Assembly (NCBI GenBank): GCA_018266775.1
Contig: JAFDZS010000001.1
Coordinates: 1 to 64,000, forward strand
Length of the DNA: 64,000 bases
From: Bacteroidota bacterium
Lineage (GTDB): Bacteria > Bacteroidota > Bacteroidia > Chitinophagales > Chitinophagaceae
Direction of reading: 5' to 3'
Below, one piece after another: positions 45,385 to 54,958 of this stretch (within the stretch, counting starts at the first letter, position 1; each line of letters begins with the position of its first letter). The position numbers and the translations under genes were made by a program. The notes beneath the pieces were generated by a model. That model had not been told where the DNA came from. It saw only the letters and a list, made by a program, of their open reading frames with translations, and made no database searches.

Positions 45385-46107
45385 TCACCCCACCGCCACC
45401 ACCCGCATACCATATCCTTTATAGTTATAGGTCCACTCATTCCCCTCCCTGCAGCTAACCCTTAACAGTGCTATCCAGGGTTTATCAGTTGGCACCTGCA
45501 TGCTTAACAGGCAGTGACTTTGCATCTCGCAGGGCAATGTATAATAAACCGGTACGGTACCGTCTATACGTAACTGTTCTATAGTATCCGGCCTGCCGGT
45601 TAAAAGCACCAGTTCAAAACAACATGCGGTTACTAAAGTATTGAACCGGTAAATGCAGTAGGCATCAATGGGTATGCTCACATTCAGCATATCATTTTCC
45701 TGGTTTGTGGTGTAGTTGCTTAAAAGCAGCGCACGCAGCGGATGGTGAGGCTGTAATTCCATTCCTGTAAAGTTTCTATAGTGGGCATTGCCGTCAGCAT
45801 GCAAAGCTTTTACTAAGCTGCCAATAAACCGCTGTACCATTCGCCCGGTCTCCATACGTTCGGTAAACGGCTGCAGCAGTTGCGCCATTCTCGATGCTGC
45901 GGGGCTTACAACTTTTACATATTGTGCATTGGCTTTAAATGTGGGGTTAAGCTGAGCCGGTTTAATGGTGCCTCTTTTTCGCCGCCAGTAATAGCCGTCA
46001 GTACTGTGTACCAGTACATAGCTGGCAGGGTCAGGGCAGGGTGGTATTTTCGCTTTCATAGTATCCAAATGACTTTGGATTGCAGTCAAAAGTTGCCGCA
46101 TCGGCAT
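45385..46107 (-). CDS. Conserved hypothetical protein
   Basis: 240 residues, no signal peptide or membrane segment. The middle (WRRKRGTIKPAQLNPTFKAN, VVSPAASRMAQLLQPFTERM) resembles a family of hypothetical proteins frequent in Chitinophagaceae and relatives whose members carry a basic PAF-like stretch and a C-terminal beta-rich half. Function unknown. A second possible start is the Met at residue 17. It is flanked by non-coding DNA on both sides. Confidence 0.65.
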   Translation of the reverse strand: MPMRQLLTAIQSHLDTMKAKIPPCPDPASYVLVHSTDGYYWRRKRGTIKPAQLNPTFKANAQYVKVVSPAASRMAQLLQPFTERMETGRMVQRFIGSLVKALHADGNAHYRNFTGMELQPHHPLRALLLSNYTTNQENDMLNVSIPIDAYCIYRFNTLVTACCFELVLLTGRPDTIEQLRIDGTVPVYYTLPCEMQSHCLLSMQVPTDKPWIALLRVSCREGNEWTYNYKGYGMRVVAVG

Positions 46108-46304
46108 TATTTTTTGAAAATCTTACGTATAAGTATAGAATACCTGCAGAAAAGCTATAGAATACGTACAGAATAATGAAGCCGTAGTAAAAGACAGGTA
46201 ACTCCGCAGTAAATGGCAGGTACAGGCGTTGTAACCTGTAGTATGCACCCGTAAAGCAGGTGCTGAAGTACATGCTATTACAACCAGCGCAGGAATAATT
46301 GCTG

Positions 46305-46907
46305 TTAATTATCCTCCACCTTCAAATTACTAAAACTCCCCCTTTCAATTTTAATTTGTGCAGGATGGTTAGGGGTGTGTTTCAGCGCCACTTCATCGGC
46401 GGGAATAATCAGTTCATCAAACTGCCCGCTCAGCTGCCATTTGTGGCCGCCGCGGTCATTGGCGCCAAGGTCTTTACATTCAGTGATCCTGATGGTATAG
46501 TTGGTTAGTTTGGGCAAATCTCTCGGGCCGGCACCATATATTTCTTTTCTTGTACCTACTTTTCTGGTAAGGTTCATCTTAACAATCGGGTATACGCCGG
46601 GTTTAAATGCCATGGCAAAATTCAGCAGCAGCGTTACACTTTCCGTAGTGCCCGGTGCGGTAAAATATACCAGGTGGTCAGCACCCGGTTGAAAATGGCT
46701 CGTGTCTTTTTGCTGCAGCAGCGCACCACCCAGGCTGATGGTGGTACCATCAATCACAATTTTGGTGGGCAATGCATCTGTCGCCCCGGGTATTTCATTG
46801 GGCGCATTTTGTACGGTGGGTGTATTGCTGGCTGAGGAATTGCTGTCGCTGCCCGATCCGTTGCAGGCCAATAATACTACCGGTAAAACAAATAATAATC
46901 GCTTCAT
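46305..46907 (-). CDS. Secreted lipoprotein, unknown function
   Basis: 200 residues: signal MKRLLFVLPVVLLACNGSGS with the lipid Cys at 15, a serine/asparagine/threonine-rich linker, then a beta-rich domain (KIVIDGTTISLGGALL, VTLLLNFAMAFKPGVYPIV, QLSGQFDELIIPADE). An open frame extends 411 bases further upstream but lacks the signal peptide at its start; the ATG at 46907 is clearly preferred. It is divergent from the next gene. Confidence 0.8.
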   Translation of the reverse strand: MKRLLFVLPVVLLACNGSGSDSNSSASNTPTVQNAPNEIPGATDALPTKIVIDGTTISLGGALLQQKDTSHFQPGADHLVYFTAPGTTESVTLLLNFAMAFKPGVYPIVKMNLTRKVGTRKEIYGAGPRDLPKLTNYTIRITECKDLGANDRGGHKWQLSGQFDELIIPADEVALKHTPNHPAQIKIERGSFSNLKVEDN

Positions 46908-46989
46908 AGTTAGTAAAAAGAAAGGCAAATTACAATATTTTCCAGTTGCACATGCACCATTCAGCCACCTGCAGTTTTGCTGTTGCTGT

Positions 46990-47022
46990 TTTGAAATAAA
47001 ACCATTAGATTCGTTACCTTCA
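46990..47022 (+). promoter_or_regulatory. Possible promoter of the DUF1624 gene
   Basis: TTTG at 46990 and TACCTTCA at 47015 are 25 bases apart and resemble the Bacteroidota -33/-7 pair, the second with two mismatches. The predicted leader is about 60 bases. Confidence 0.3.
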
Positions 47023-47084
47023 ACCATCCTTGAAAAGCAGCCTGGTTTTACAGCTATCACACCTTTCCAACAGAACAGTAACTG

Positions 47085-48281
47085 ATGAACACACTCTTGC
47101 CCAACAAATCCCGCATTGCGTCTATCGACCTGTTGCGTGGCGCCGTCATGATCATTATGGCGCTGGACCATACCCGTGATTTTTTTCACAACCAGGCACT
47201 CACCGGCGATCCGCTCGATGTAAACACCACTACGCCTTTTCTCTACTTCACCAGGTGGATCACGCATTTGTGTGCACCCACGTTTGTTTTTCTCTCCGGT
47301 GTTTCCGCATGGCTGCAAAGCCAGCGCAAAACCAAAGCAGCGCTGAGCCAGTTTCTCATCACCCGTGGTTTATGGCTGGTGTTTATGGAACTCTTTATTG
47401 TAACACTGGGCATCACCGGCGACATTCACTATGGCTTTTTCGTGCTGCAAACCATCTGGTCCATCGGCATCAGTATGGTGTTCCTCGGGCTGGTTATCTG
47501 GTTGCCCTTTTCCGCAGTACTGGCTATAGGGCTCATCATTGTTCTTGGACATAACAGTTTGGATTTTGCAGAAGCAGCCCGAAAAGGGGATGTAAATTTA
47601 TTCTGGCACTTCATTCATGTACCCACTGTTTTTCCGCTTCCTTACTGGAGTAATCATATGGTGGGTGTATTTTATCCCTTTCTGCCCTGGACGGGTTTGA
47701 TGATCGTAGGTTATTGTTTTGGCAGAATTTTTACAGCGTATGATGAAGCAAAAAGAAACCGCCTGGTATTATTCACCGGCATCGGCGCTTTACTGGTATT
47801 CATCATACTCAGGGCTATCAATATGTATGGCGATCCGTTTCACTGGTCGCAACAAAAAGATTCCTTGTATACATTTCTCTCTTTCATGAACGTAACCAAA
47901 TATCCCCCATCATTATTATACATGTGCGCCACACTGGGTATTACCATCACTTTTATGGCACTGGTAAAAAATACCAGTAGTAAACTGGCTAAAATTATCA
48001 TTGTATATGGCAGGGTGCCCTTCTTTTATTATATCCTGCATTTTTACCTGCTGCATATCATCAACATTTGTTGTTACATCAGCCGTGGCCATACTTTAGC
48101 CGAAGGCATGAAAGGCGTACCAGGCCTGCCGTTTAAGTTTGCTGTACCCGGAGAAGGCTATAGCCTGTGGGTGGTATACGGCATTTGGGCTGCAGTCGTC
48201 ATTGCATTATATCCATTGTGCAAATGGTACGATAATTATAAAACCAATCACAGGGAAAAATGGTGGTTGAGTTATTTATAA
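47085..48281 (+). CDS. DUF1624/heparan-alpha-glucosaminide acetyltransferase-like membrane protein
   Basis: 398 residues with about ten membrane segments. The N-terminal signature IASIDLLRGAVMIIMALDHTRDFF carries the conserved histidine that in the HGSNAT/acyltransferase-3-related family takes part in acetyl transfer across the membrane. FLSGVSAWLQ and the C-terminal segments fit DUF1624. The likely role is acetylation of a cell-envelope sugar, but substrate is unknown. No operon partner is evident. Confidence 0.82.
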   Translation: MNTLLPNKSRIASIDLLRGAVMIIMALDHTRDFFHNQALTGDPLDVNTTTPFLYFTRWITHLCAPTFVFLSGVSAWLQSQRKTKAALSQFLITRGLWLVFMELFIVTLGITGDIHYGFFVLQTIWSIGISMVFLGLVIWLPFSAVLAIGLIIVLGHNSLDFAEAARKGDVNLFWHFIHVPTVFPLPYWSNHMVGVFYPFLPWTGLMIVGYCFGRIFTAYDEAKRNRLVLFTGIGALLVFIILRAINMYGDPFHWSQQKDSLYTFLSFMNVTKYPPSLLYMCATLGITITFMALVKNTSSKLAKIIIVYGRVPFFYYILHFYLLHIINICCYISRGHTLAEGMKGVPGLPFKFAVPGEGYSLWVVYGIWAAVVIALYPLCKWYDNYKTNHREKWWLSYL

Positions 48282-48385
48282 CGAACTTGTAAAGCATGGT
48301 TAACCAAGGGGAAACCAGGGCGGGAAAAAAGAAAATATAAAAAGAGAATGCTAACTTACAAGCCGATAGCTAAACCTATAAATCA

Positions 48386-49282
48386 ATGATCGGAAAGCAT
48401 AAAACAGATGCGGTGGAGTGGAAACAGGTGTGGGACCCTAAAAATCTGCTGTTGATAATTCTCGGTACTGCACTGGCCGTACTGGCCATGAAAGGTTTTA
48501 TGATACCCAACAGTTTTATGGATGGCGGCATTACCGGTATTTCTATTTTACTGTACGAGTTGTTTCACATCAACATCAGCTTTCTCGTTATTGTGCTTAA
48601 CATACTTTTTGTGTACCTCGGTTATAAACGCATTGGCAAAACCTTTGCCGTGCAAACCACCATTGCAGTGATCTTACTGTCCATTGGTTTGCTTTTTGTA
48701 CACATCAAACCCATCACTACCGATAAATTACTCATCGCCACCTTTGGTGGTATATTGATTGGCACCGGTGTGGGCCTCGTTATCCGCGGCGGTGGTGTCA
48801 TTGATGGTGCAGAAGTGATTGCTGTTTTTACTGAACGTAAAACCGGTTTCTCCAATAGTGAGATCATCATGCTCATCAATACCATCATCTTTGCCGTGGC
48901 GGCCTTTCAGCTGGGTATAGAAACCGCCATGTATTCCATCATCACCTATTTTACGGCCACCCGTGCCACCAATTACGTGGTGGATGGTATAGAAGAATAC
49001 ACAGCCATGAACATCATCTGCTCCCAAACAGAAGAAGTAAAAAGTTTATTGGTGAACGACCTGGGCAAAGGTATCACTGTGTATAAAGGCGAAAGAGGGT
49101 ACCTGCCGGGCAGTTTCGAAATCAGAACAGCAAGCGACATTATTGTTACCATAGTAACCCGTTTGGAGATAAAGCAAATCCAGGAATCGATACTGGAAAT
49201 AGATCCCAAAGCTTTTATTTATGTGCAAAGCATTAAAGAAGCCAGCGGCGGAATTTTAAAAGCAAAGGCCCATGCAAAGTGA
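48386..49282 (+). CDS. YitT family membrane protein (DUF2179)
   Basis: 298 residues: five to six helices in the first 190 residues (YitT_membrane domain, with MIPNSFMDGGITGISILL and GVIDGAEVIAVFTERKTGFS), then a cytoplasmic DUF2179 domain (GKGITVYKGERGYLPGS, IIVTIVTRLEIKQI) that resembles PII-like ferredoxin folds. Function in the family is unknown; transport with C-terminal regulation is often proposed. It overlaps the HD hydrolase gene by 11 bases. Confidence 0.9.
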   Translation: MIGKHKTDAVEWKQVWDPKNLLLIILGTALAVLAMKGFMIPNSFMDGGITGISILLYELFHINISFLVIVLNILFVYLGYKRIGKTFAVQTTIAVILLSIGLLFVHIKPITTDKLLIATFGGILIGTGVGLVIRGGGVIDGAEVIAVFTERKTGFSNSEIIMLINTIIFAVAAFQLGIETAMYSIITYFTATRATNYVVDGIEEYTAMNIICSQTEEVKSLLVNDLGKGITVYKGERGYLPGSFEIRTASDIIVTIVTRLEIKQIQESILEIDPKAFIYVQSIKEASGGILKAKAHAK

Positions 49283-49841
49283 TCTGCCTGTTGAAGAACT
49301 GGTACTGCATTTGCTGAAGACAAAACTTCCGGCAAACTACTACTATCACAACTACGCACACACGCAGTATGTGATGGAAAAAGTGGCTGAAATCGCTGCG
49401 CACGAACAGTGCACCCCCAAAGAAAAACAATTGCTGCACCTTGCTGCGCTCTGGCACGACACCGGCTACATCAACACCTACAACGGGCACGAGGAAGAAA
49501 GCTGCAGGCTGGCAAAAAGATATTTACCCCAATATGGTGTAACGGCTGCTGATATAGAAACCATCTGCAGTATGATCATGGCCACCAAAGTACCGCAGCA
49601 GCCACACAACAAACTGGAAGAAATGATTGCCGATGCCGATTTGGAATACCTGGGCGCCGGGGGTGCCGCAGAAAAAGCCACTGCCCTGTTTAAAGAACTG
49701 CAATCATTGCAGCCTGCTTTAACAAAAGAGGAATGGAACAGTAAACAAATTGCGTTTTTACAGCAGCACCATTATTTTACCCGTTATTGCAGGCAAACAA
49801 AAGAACCGCAGAAGCAGGCTTACCTGGCCAGTTTGCAATAA
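49272..49841 (+). CDS. HD-domain hydrolase
   Basis: 189 residues forming one HD domain: metal-binding His in HNYAHTQYV near residue 30, the HD pair in ALWHDTGYI near 62, a further histidine in YNGHEEESC, and Asp in EMIADADLEYLG near 122. HD proteins of this size act on nucleotides or related phosphoesters, some on (p)ppGpp or cyclic dinucleotides; the substrate here is not predictable. Its start lies within the 3' end of the YitT gene. Confidence 0.87.
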   Translation: MQSDLPVEELVLHLLKTKLPANYYYHNYAHTQYVMEKVAEIAAHEQCTPKEKQLLHLAALWHDTGYINTYNGHEEESCRLAKRYLPQYGVTAADIETICSMIMATKVPQQPHNKLEEMIADADLEYLGAGGAAEKATALFKELQSLQPALTKEEWNSKQIAFLQQHHYFTRYCRQTKEPQKQAYLASLQ

Positions 49842-49943
49842 GGCATTGATTGAACTGAATATACAGCATCCAATATCCATTGGTATTTTGAAAGATCGTA
49901 ACAGGTAGTCCTTCCCGTTATATTTCATTTTAAAAGCCTTATC

Positions 49944-50486
49944 ATGCCCGCTGTTGAACAACTGGTGCAACAAGTTGCCGATGCCAGGAACCGTTATCTG
50001 CATTCCATCAGCCACATCACTGAAGAACAGGCAAGCTATAAGCCATCGGAAAACGAATGGAGTATTATCGACAATACGGAACATTTGTTTTGGGCAGAGC
50101 AAGGCGCTTTGTTTGGCATGTGGAAGATATTATACGCCATACGCAATGGCAGTGCCGTACGCACTTATGCATCATCGCACCGCAACTGGTCTGCTGAAAA
50201 AATAGTGGAACATACCTGGAAGGAAAAAGAACAGGTGCCGGCAATTGCAGCGCCAAGGCTCGGCGGTACTATCGCCTTCTGGCGTGCTGCATTATCCAGC
50301 CTGCAACATATTTTGAATCAGTTTGCAAAAGATATTAAAGAAGAAGAGCTGCGCCTGCTGGCACATCCGCATCCCATTTCCGGCGATATGGATTTTCACC
50401 AACGGCTGGAGTTTCTCGTCTTTCACATCAACAGGCACCAAACACAAGTGCAAAACATCATTGCTACTTTTAAGACACTTTCATGA
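49944..50486 (+). CDS. DinB-family four-helix protein
   Basis: 180 residues with the DinB_2 fold. The metal-binding triad is visible: His in NTEHLFWAE near residue 48 and HxxxH in HINRHQTQV near residue 162. DinB-like enzymes include thiol transferases that use bacillithiol or other low-molecular-weight thiols, but many members are uncharacterised. The last four bases overlap the start of the first histidine kinase gene (ATGA), suggesting cotranscription with the signalling genes. Confidence 0.85.
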   Translation: MPAVEQLVQQVADARNRYLHSISHITEEQASYKPSENEWSIIDNTEHLFWAEQGALFGMWKILYAIRNGSAVRTYASSHRNWSAEKIVEHTWKEKEQVPAIAAPRLGGTIAFWRAALSSLQHILNQFAKDIKEEELRLLAHPHPISGDMDFHQRLEFLVFHINRHQTQVQNIIATFKTLS

Positions 50487-53400
50487 ACAGTTACCTGGAA
50501 AACATAAAAAAACTATTGCAGGACACAACGTTGCCGGAAAATGAAAAGCAACGGTTGCTTAGTGCACTTCATGATGCCGGTAAGCAATGGGTCATCACCA
50601 ATTTTAAACTGGACAGTACCGGCAAGGATAAACGCATAACCACAATGCTGCTGCAAGAAACCATTGAAGAGCTGGAACAAAAAAGAAAAACCATTGAAGA
50701 ACAGAACCGGGAGCTGGAAATTGAATCATCGCTGGAAAGAGTAAGGTCAGTAGCTATGGGCATGAACAAGCCTGATGATATGCTGGAAGTGTGCAAAGCC
50801 ATTGCCCTGCAATTACAATCATTGGGTGTACCTGATATACGTAATGTGCAAACAGCTATCTTCAATCCCGATCGTGGTTCATACATGAATTATGAATATT
50901 ATGCAAAGCACGACAGAACTTTTGTAACCGAAACCCTTTATACCAATCACGAAGTGGCCAATGCTTTTGCGCAGCAAATGTTCCGGGGAAAAGGTGAAGT
51001 GTTCATTACACAATTTAAAGCCGATGAAGTAAAAAACTGGCTGGCTTATCAAAAAACCACCAACGTATTTATTGATACTTTCCTGGAAAAGGCAACCTCA
51101 CTCAATTATTACTGGCATTCACTGGGGCCGGTGGCGCTGGGCATTTCCACCTACCTGCCATTAAGCGATGAAGCATTGCAATTGTTCCAGCGTTTTCTTA
51201 AAGTATTCGACCTGTCTTACCGCAGGTATTTGGATATTGAAAAAGCTGCAATGCAGGCACGAGAAGCGCAAATTGAAGCCGCATTGGAAAGAGTACGCAG
51301 CCGTTCATTGGCCATGCACAAGAGTGATGAACTGAAAGAAGTGATCCGGGTAGTGCTTGATCAATTGATCCATCTCAACATTAATGCAGAACATGCAGGT
51401 TTTTATATTGATTACAAAAAGCAGGATGATATGCACATCTGGCTGGCCGACCCAAACATTGAACCATTCTTTGCCACCATTCCTTATTTTGATACACCAA
51501 CATGGAACAGCTTCTTAAAAGCCAAAGCCAACGACATAAGCTTTCATACCGATCTGCTGGATTTTGAAGAAAAAAATAGATTCTATCAATCGCTTTTTAA
51601 ATTATTTGAAGTACCTGAAGAAGCCAAAGCTTTTTATATGCAATGCAAGGGGCTTGCAGTGTCTACAGTATTGTTAGATGATGTGGGTTTATATATCGAA
51701 AACTTTTCCGCCATTCCCTATACTGATGAAGAGAATAAAATTTTGATGCGCTTTGGCAAAGTCTTTCAACAAACCTATACCCGCTTTCTCGACCTGCAGA
51801 AAGCAGAAGCGCAGGCGCATGAGGCACAAATACAATTGGCGCTGGAACGTGTGCGTGCCAAAACAATGGCGATGCAAAAGAGTCATGAAATTGCAGACGC
51901 TTGCCTCGTATTATTTCAACAATTTACAGAGTTGCGTACGTTACCAACACAGGTTTCCATCTGCATTTTTGATGAAGCCATTGAGAACGGAGATATGTAT
52001 GTTACGCTTAACGGGGAAAAGATCGACCGTTCGTATGTAATGGAAATGAACAAAGAAGGGTTTGTAATGAAAAAGGTAAAAGCTGCCTTTCTGCAAAAAA
52101 AGAAAGCAATATCGATAGTGATTACCGGTAAGGAATTGCAGGAGTATAACAGGTGGAGAAACAATTTTGTTGGGGCAAAACGCTGGGATGATTCAGATGC
52201 AGTGCTGCAGCAATCATGGTATGTGGAAAGCGTATTTTTTTCACGGGGCATCATTGCCGTTTCATCCGGTACAACACCCCATACTGATACGGTTACTTTG
52301 CTGAAGCGCTTTGTAAAAGTATTTGATGAAACCTTTACACGTTTTCTCGACTTGCAAAAAGCTGAGGCGCTGGCAAGGGAAGCTCAGATACAATTGGCAT
52401 TAGAAAGAGTGAGAGCAAAAACGATGGCCATGCAGAAGAGCGAAGATCTTAACCAGGCAGCTGCTGATATGTTCAAACAGATTCAATCCCTTGGTATGCA
52501 GCCATGGGCTTGTGGCTTTAATATTTTTGATAAAGATGAAAAAACAGTCACACAATACATGAGCCTGGCCGATGGAGGCATCTCCCCACCTTTCAGAACT
52601 CCACTTACTGAAGATCCTTTCTTTATAAAAATTTATGATGCCAGAAAACGTAATGATGAACTGTTAGTATGGGAATCAGAAGGAGAATCACTGGCAAAAA
52701 CATACAGGTATATGTTTGCCCTTCCCGGTTCAGGCGAAATATTCGGTAACCTGGAAAACTCCGGTTTTGTAATGCCAAAATTTCAAATCACACACTGCGC
52801 TTACTTTTCTCAGGGGTATCTTGTGTTTATCACCTATGAGCATGTGGCCATAGGGCATGATATTTTCAAACGCTTCGCAAAAGTCTTTCAACAAACCTAT
52901 ACCCGCTTTCTCGACCTGCAGAAAGCAGAAGCACAGGCAAAAGAATCACAAATACAATTGGCATTGGAAAGAGTTCGTGCCCGAACAATGTCTATGCAGA
53001 AAAGTGATGAACTGGCCGAAACAGTCTCCACCCTTTTTAAACAATTGCTCACCCTCGGTATTCAACCGGAATTGCTGAGAACCTGCGGAGTGGTAACATT
53101 TAAAGAAGATAAGCCGGAAGGGGAAACATGGATCAGCGATATCAATGGAGATATTATTTCAGATCCATTTACGGCACGTTTTGATGAAGCGCCTGCGTAT
53201 AAAACTGTTTATGCGGCATGGAAAAATAACGAGAAGTTCCTGGTAATTCATTTACAAAACGAAGCCTTCTGGGAGCACATGGCCTTTGTAAAAAAATACA
53301 GCCATGTGCATAATATCAATATTGATGAGATGAAGAAAAAATATCACCAGATGTTTTTTCACGTCATGTTTTTTTCAAAAGGTTATCTCTTTGTAGTAAG

Positions 53401-54958
53401 CTACGAGCCGCTTCCCGCCATGCATGAATTGTTTAAACGCATTGCGAAAGTGTTTGAACAAACCTATACCCGCTTCCTGGATCTGCAGAAAGCTGAAGCT
53501 CTGGCCAGGGAAGCGAAAGTAGAAGCGGCGCTGGAAAGGGTACGGAGCCGTACATTGGCCATGCAAAAAAGTGATGAACTCTCCGAAACCGCTGCTGTAT
53601 TATTTAAGCAATTGATAGAATTGGGTATAGAACCCAACCGTTTGTACATTGGCATTATACAGGAAAAGAACAACACCATAGAAGCGTGGGCAACAGATGA
53701 AGCCGGTGGTCGTGTAAGCGCCAGGTTTGTTATCAGCGGTGCTGAAAATAATTCTGTTGCAAAAATGTACGAAGGCTGGAAACAGCAGCAATCCATCATC
53801 ATTGACATGCAGGGCGAGGAACTGCATAACTACATTAACTACCTGGCAACAGTGGTGCGTGCACCGGTTACTATTGGCCATACACAAAAAAGAAGGGTAC
53901 AAACCATTGCCTATTTTTCGAAGGGAATGATAGGCATGGCGTCGCCGGATGTGCAACCTGCTGAGACCATCCAGTTGCTGGAACGTTTTGCCTCCGTATT
54001 CAACCTCACCTACACCCGCTTTAATGATTTGCAACTGGCAGAAGCACACGCCCTGCAGGCCGAACAGGATTTAGCAGCTATTAAAGAAGCCAAGCAAAAA
54101 GCAGAAGAAGCATTAACTGAATTACAGGCTACACAAAAACAACTCATTCAATCCGAAAAAATGGCTTCACTTGGTGAGCTCACCGCAGGCATTGCACACG
54201 AAATTCAGAATCCTTTAAACTTTGTCAATAATTTTTCTGAAGTAAATAAAGAATTACTGGCAGAGATGAATGAAGAAATTACAAAAGGAAATTTGGAAGA
54301 AGTAAAAGCCATTGCAAAAGATATAACAGACAACGAAGAAAAGATCAATCATCACGGTAAACGTGCCGATGCCATTGTAAAGGGGATGCTCCAGCATGCC
54401 CGCACATCAGGCAATACCAAAGAGTCTACCAATATCAATGCACTCTGCGATGAATACTTCCGCCTCGCTTATCATGGCTTCAGGGCAAAAGATAAATCTT
54501 TCAACGCTACCCTCAACACCAGCTATGATGAAAGCATTGGCAATATCAACATCGTTCCGCAGGATATAGGCAGGGTGGTTTTGAATTTAATTACGAATGC
54601 ATTTTATGTGGTGGATGAAAAAGCTAAAAGCCCCCTAACCCCCAAAGGGGGAATTGGAAGTGTACAGGTTGAAAAATATGAGCCAACCGTAACCGTGAGT
54701 ACTGCATTGCTTTCCCCTTCGGGGGGCGGGGGGGCCAGAGCTTTAATTGCAGTGAAGGACAATGGCAATGGCATTCCTGATAATATCATCAACAAAATAT
54801 TTCAGCCCTTCTTCACCACCAAACCTACCGGCCAGGGAACAGGCTTGGGGTTATCCTTAGCCTATGATATTGTAAAAGCACATGGTGGTGCGTTGAAAGT
54901 GGACACAACACCTGGAGAAGGATCAACATTTATTATTCAATTACCGCTTAATGCATAA
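50483..54958 (+). CDS. Sensor histidine kinase with six tandem sensor units
   Basis: 1491 residues, no membrane segment. After a short N-terminal region, six units of 184-189 residues repeat in tandem from about residue 83: each starts with a coiled-coil motif like ALERVRxRTxAMQKSDEL, continues as a GAF-like sensor domain and ends RFxKVFxQTYTRFLDLQKAEA. The DHp domain has the phospho-accepting His in LTAGIAHEIQNPLNF near 1232; the HATPase domain has VLNLITNAF, VKDNGNGIP and TGQGTGLGLSLAYDI. Between N- and G-boxes it carries two odd inserts (SPLTPKGG and LSPSGGGGAR) from a palindromic DNA element, absent in its two paralogues. Cytoplasmic sensing of several ligands is likely. Confidence 0.9.
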   Translation: MNSYLENIKKLLQDTTLPENEKQRLLSALHDAGKQWVITNFKLDSTGKDKRITTMLLQETIEELEQKRKTIEEQNRELEIESSLERVRSVAMGMNKPDDMLEVCKAIALQLQSLGVPDIRNVQTAIFNPDRGSYMNYEYYAKHDRTFVTETLYTNHEVANAFAQQMFRGKGEVFITQFKADEVKNWLAYQKTTNVFIDTFLEKATSLNYYWHSLGPVALGISTYLPLSDEALQLFQRFLKVFDLSYRRYLDIEKAAMQAREAQIEAALERVRSRSLAMHKSDELKEVIRVVLDQLIHLNINAEHAGFYIDYKKQDDMHIWLADPNIEPFFATIPYFDTPTWNSFLKAKANDISFHTDLLDFEEKNRFYQSLFKLFEVPEEAKAFYMQCKGLAVSTVLLDDVGLYIENFSAIPYTDEENKILMRFGKVFQQTYTRFLDLQKAEAQAHEAQIQLALERVRAKTMAMQKSHEIADACLVLFQQFTELRTLPTQVSICIFDEAIENGDMYVTLNGEKIDRSYVMEMNKEGFVMKKVKAAFLQKKKAISIVITGKELQEYNRWRNNFVGAKRWDDSDAVLQQSWYVESVFFSRGIIAVSSGTTPHTDTVTLLKRFVKVFDETFTRFLDLQKAEALAREAQIQLALERVRAKTMAMQKSEDLNQAAADMFKQIQSLGMQPWACGFNIFDKDEKTVTQYMSLADGGISPPFRTPLTEDPFFIKIYDARKRNDELLVWESEGESLAKTYRYMFALPGSGEIFGNLENSGFVMPKFQITHCAYFSQGYLVFITYEHVAIGHDIFKRFAKVFQQTYTRFLDLQKAEAQAKESQIQLALERVRARTMSMQKSDELAETVSTLFKQLLTLGIQPELLRTCGVVTFKEDKPEGETWISDINGDIISDPFTARFDEAPAYKTVYAAWKNNEKFLVIHLQNEAFWEHMAFVKKYSHVHNINIDEMKKKYHQMFFHVMFFSKGYLFVVSYEPLPAMHELFKRIAKVFEQTYTRFLDLQKAEALAREAKVEAALERVRSRTLAMQKSDELSETAAVLFKQLIELGIEPNRLYIGIIQEKNNTIEAWATDEAGGRVSARFVISGAENNSVAKMYEGWKQQQSIIIDMQGEELHNYINYLATVVRAPVTIGHTQKRRVQTIAYFSKGMIGMASPDVQPAETIQLLERFASVFNLTYTRFNDLQLAEAHALQAEQDLAAIKEAKQKAEEALTELQATQKQLIQSEKMASLGELTAGIAHEIQNPLNFVNNFSEVNKELLAEMNEEITKGNLEEVKAIAKDITDNEEKINHHGKRADAIVKGMLQHARTSGNTKESTNINALCDEYFRLAYHGFRAKDKSFNATLNTSYDESIGNINIVPQDIGRVVLNLITNAFYVVDEKAKSPLTPKGGIGSVQVEKYEPTVTVSTALLSPSGGGGARALIAVKDNGNGIPDNIINKIFQPFFTTKPTGQGTGLGLSLAYDIVKAHGGALKVDTTPGEGSTFIIQLPLNA
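54629..54735. repeat. Palindromic REP-like element inside the kinase ATPase domain
   Basis: Two G/C-homopolymeric half-sites, GCCCCCTAACCCCC...GGGGGAA and TTCCCC TTC GGGGGGCGGGGGGGCC, form a long inverted repeat, flanked by AAAGCT and AGCTTT. In frame they encode SPLTPKGG and LSPSGGGGAR. Similar elements are, to my knowledge, dispersed in many Bacteroidota genomes. Confidence 0.6.

Noticed and set aside
46031-46273. 80-residue minus-strand frame upstream of the 45385 gene
   Set aside because: Low-complexity aromatic-rich translation without signal or family features, overlapping the start of the more credible 240-residue gene.
46908-47318. Long upstream extension of the 46305 lipoprotein frame
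   Set aside because: The clear lipoprotein signal begins at the internal ATG at 46907; the extension has no recognisable content and crosses the divergent promoter region.
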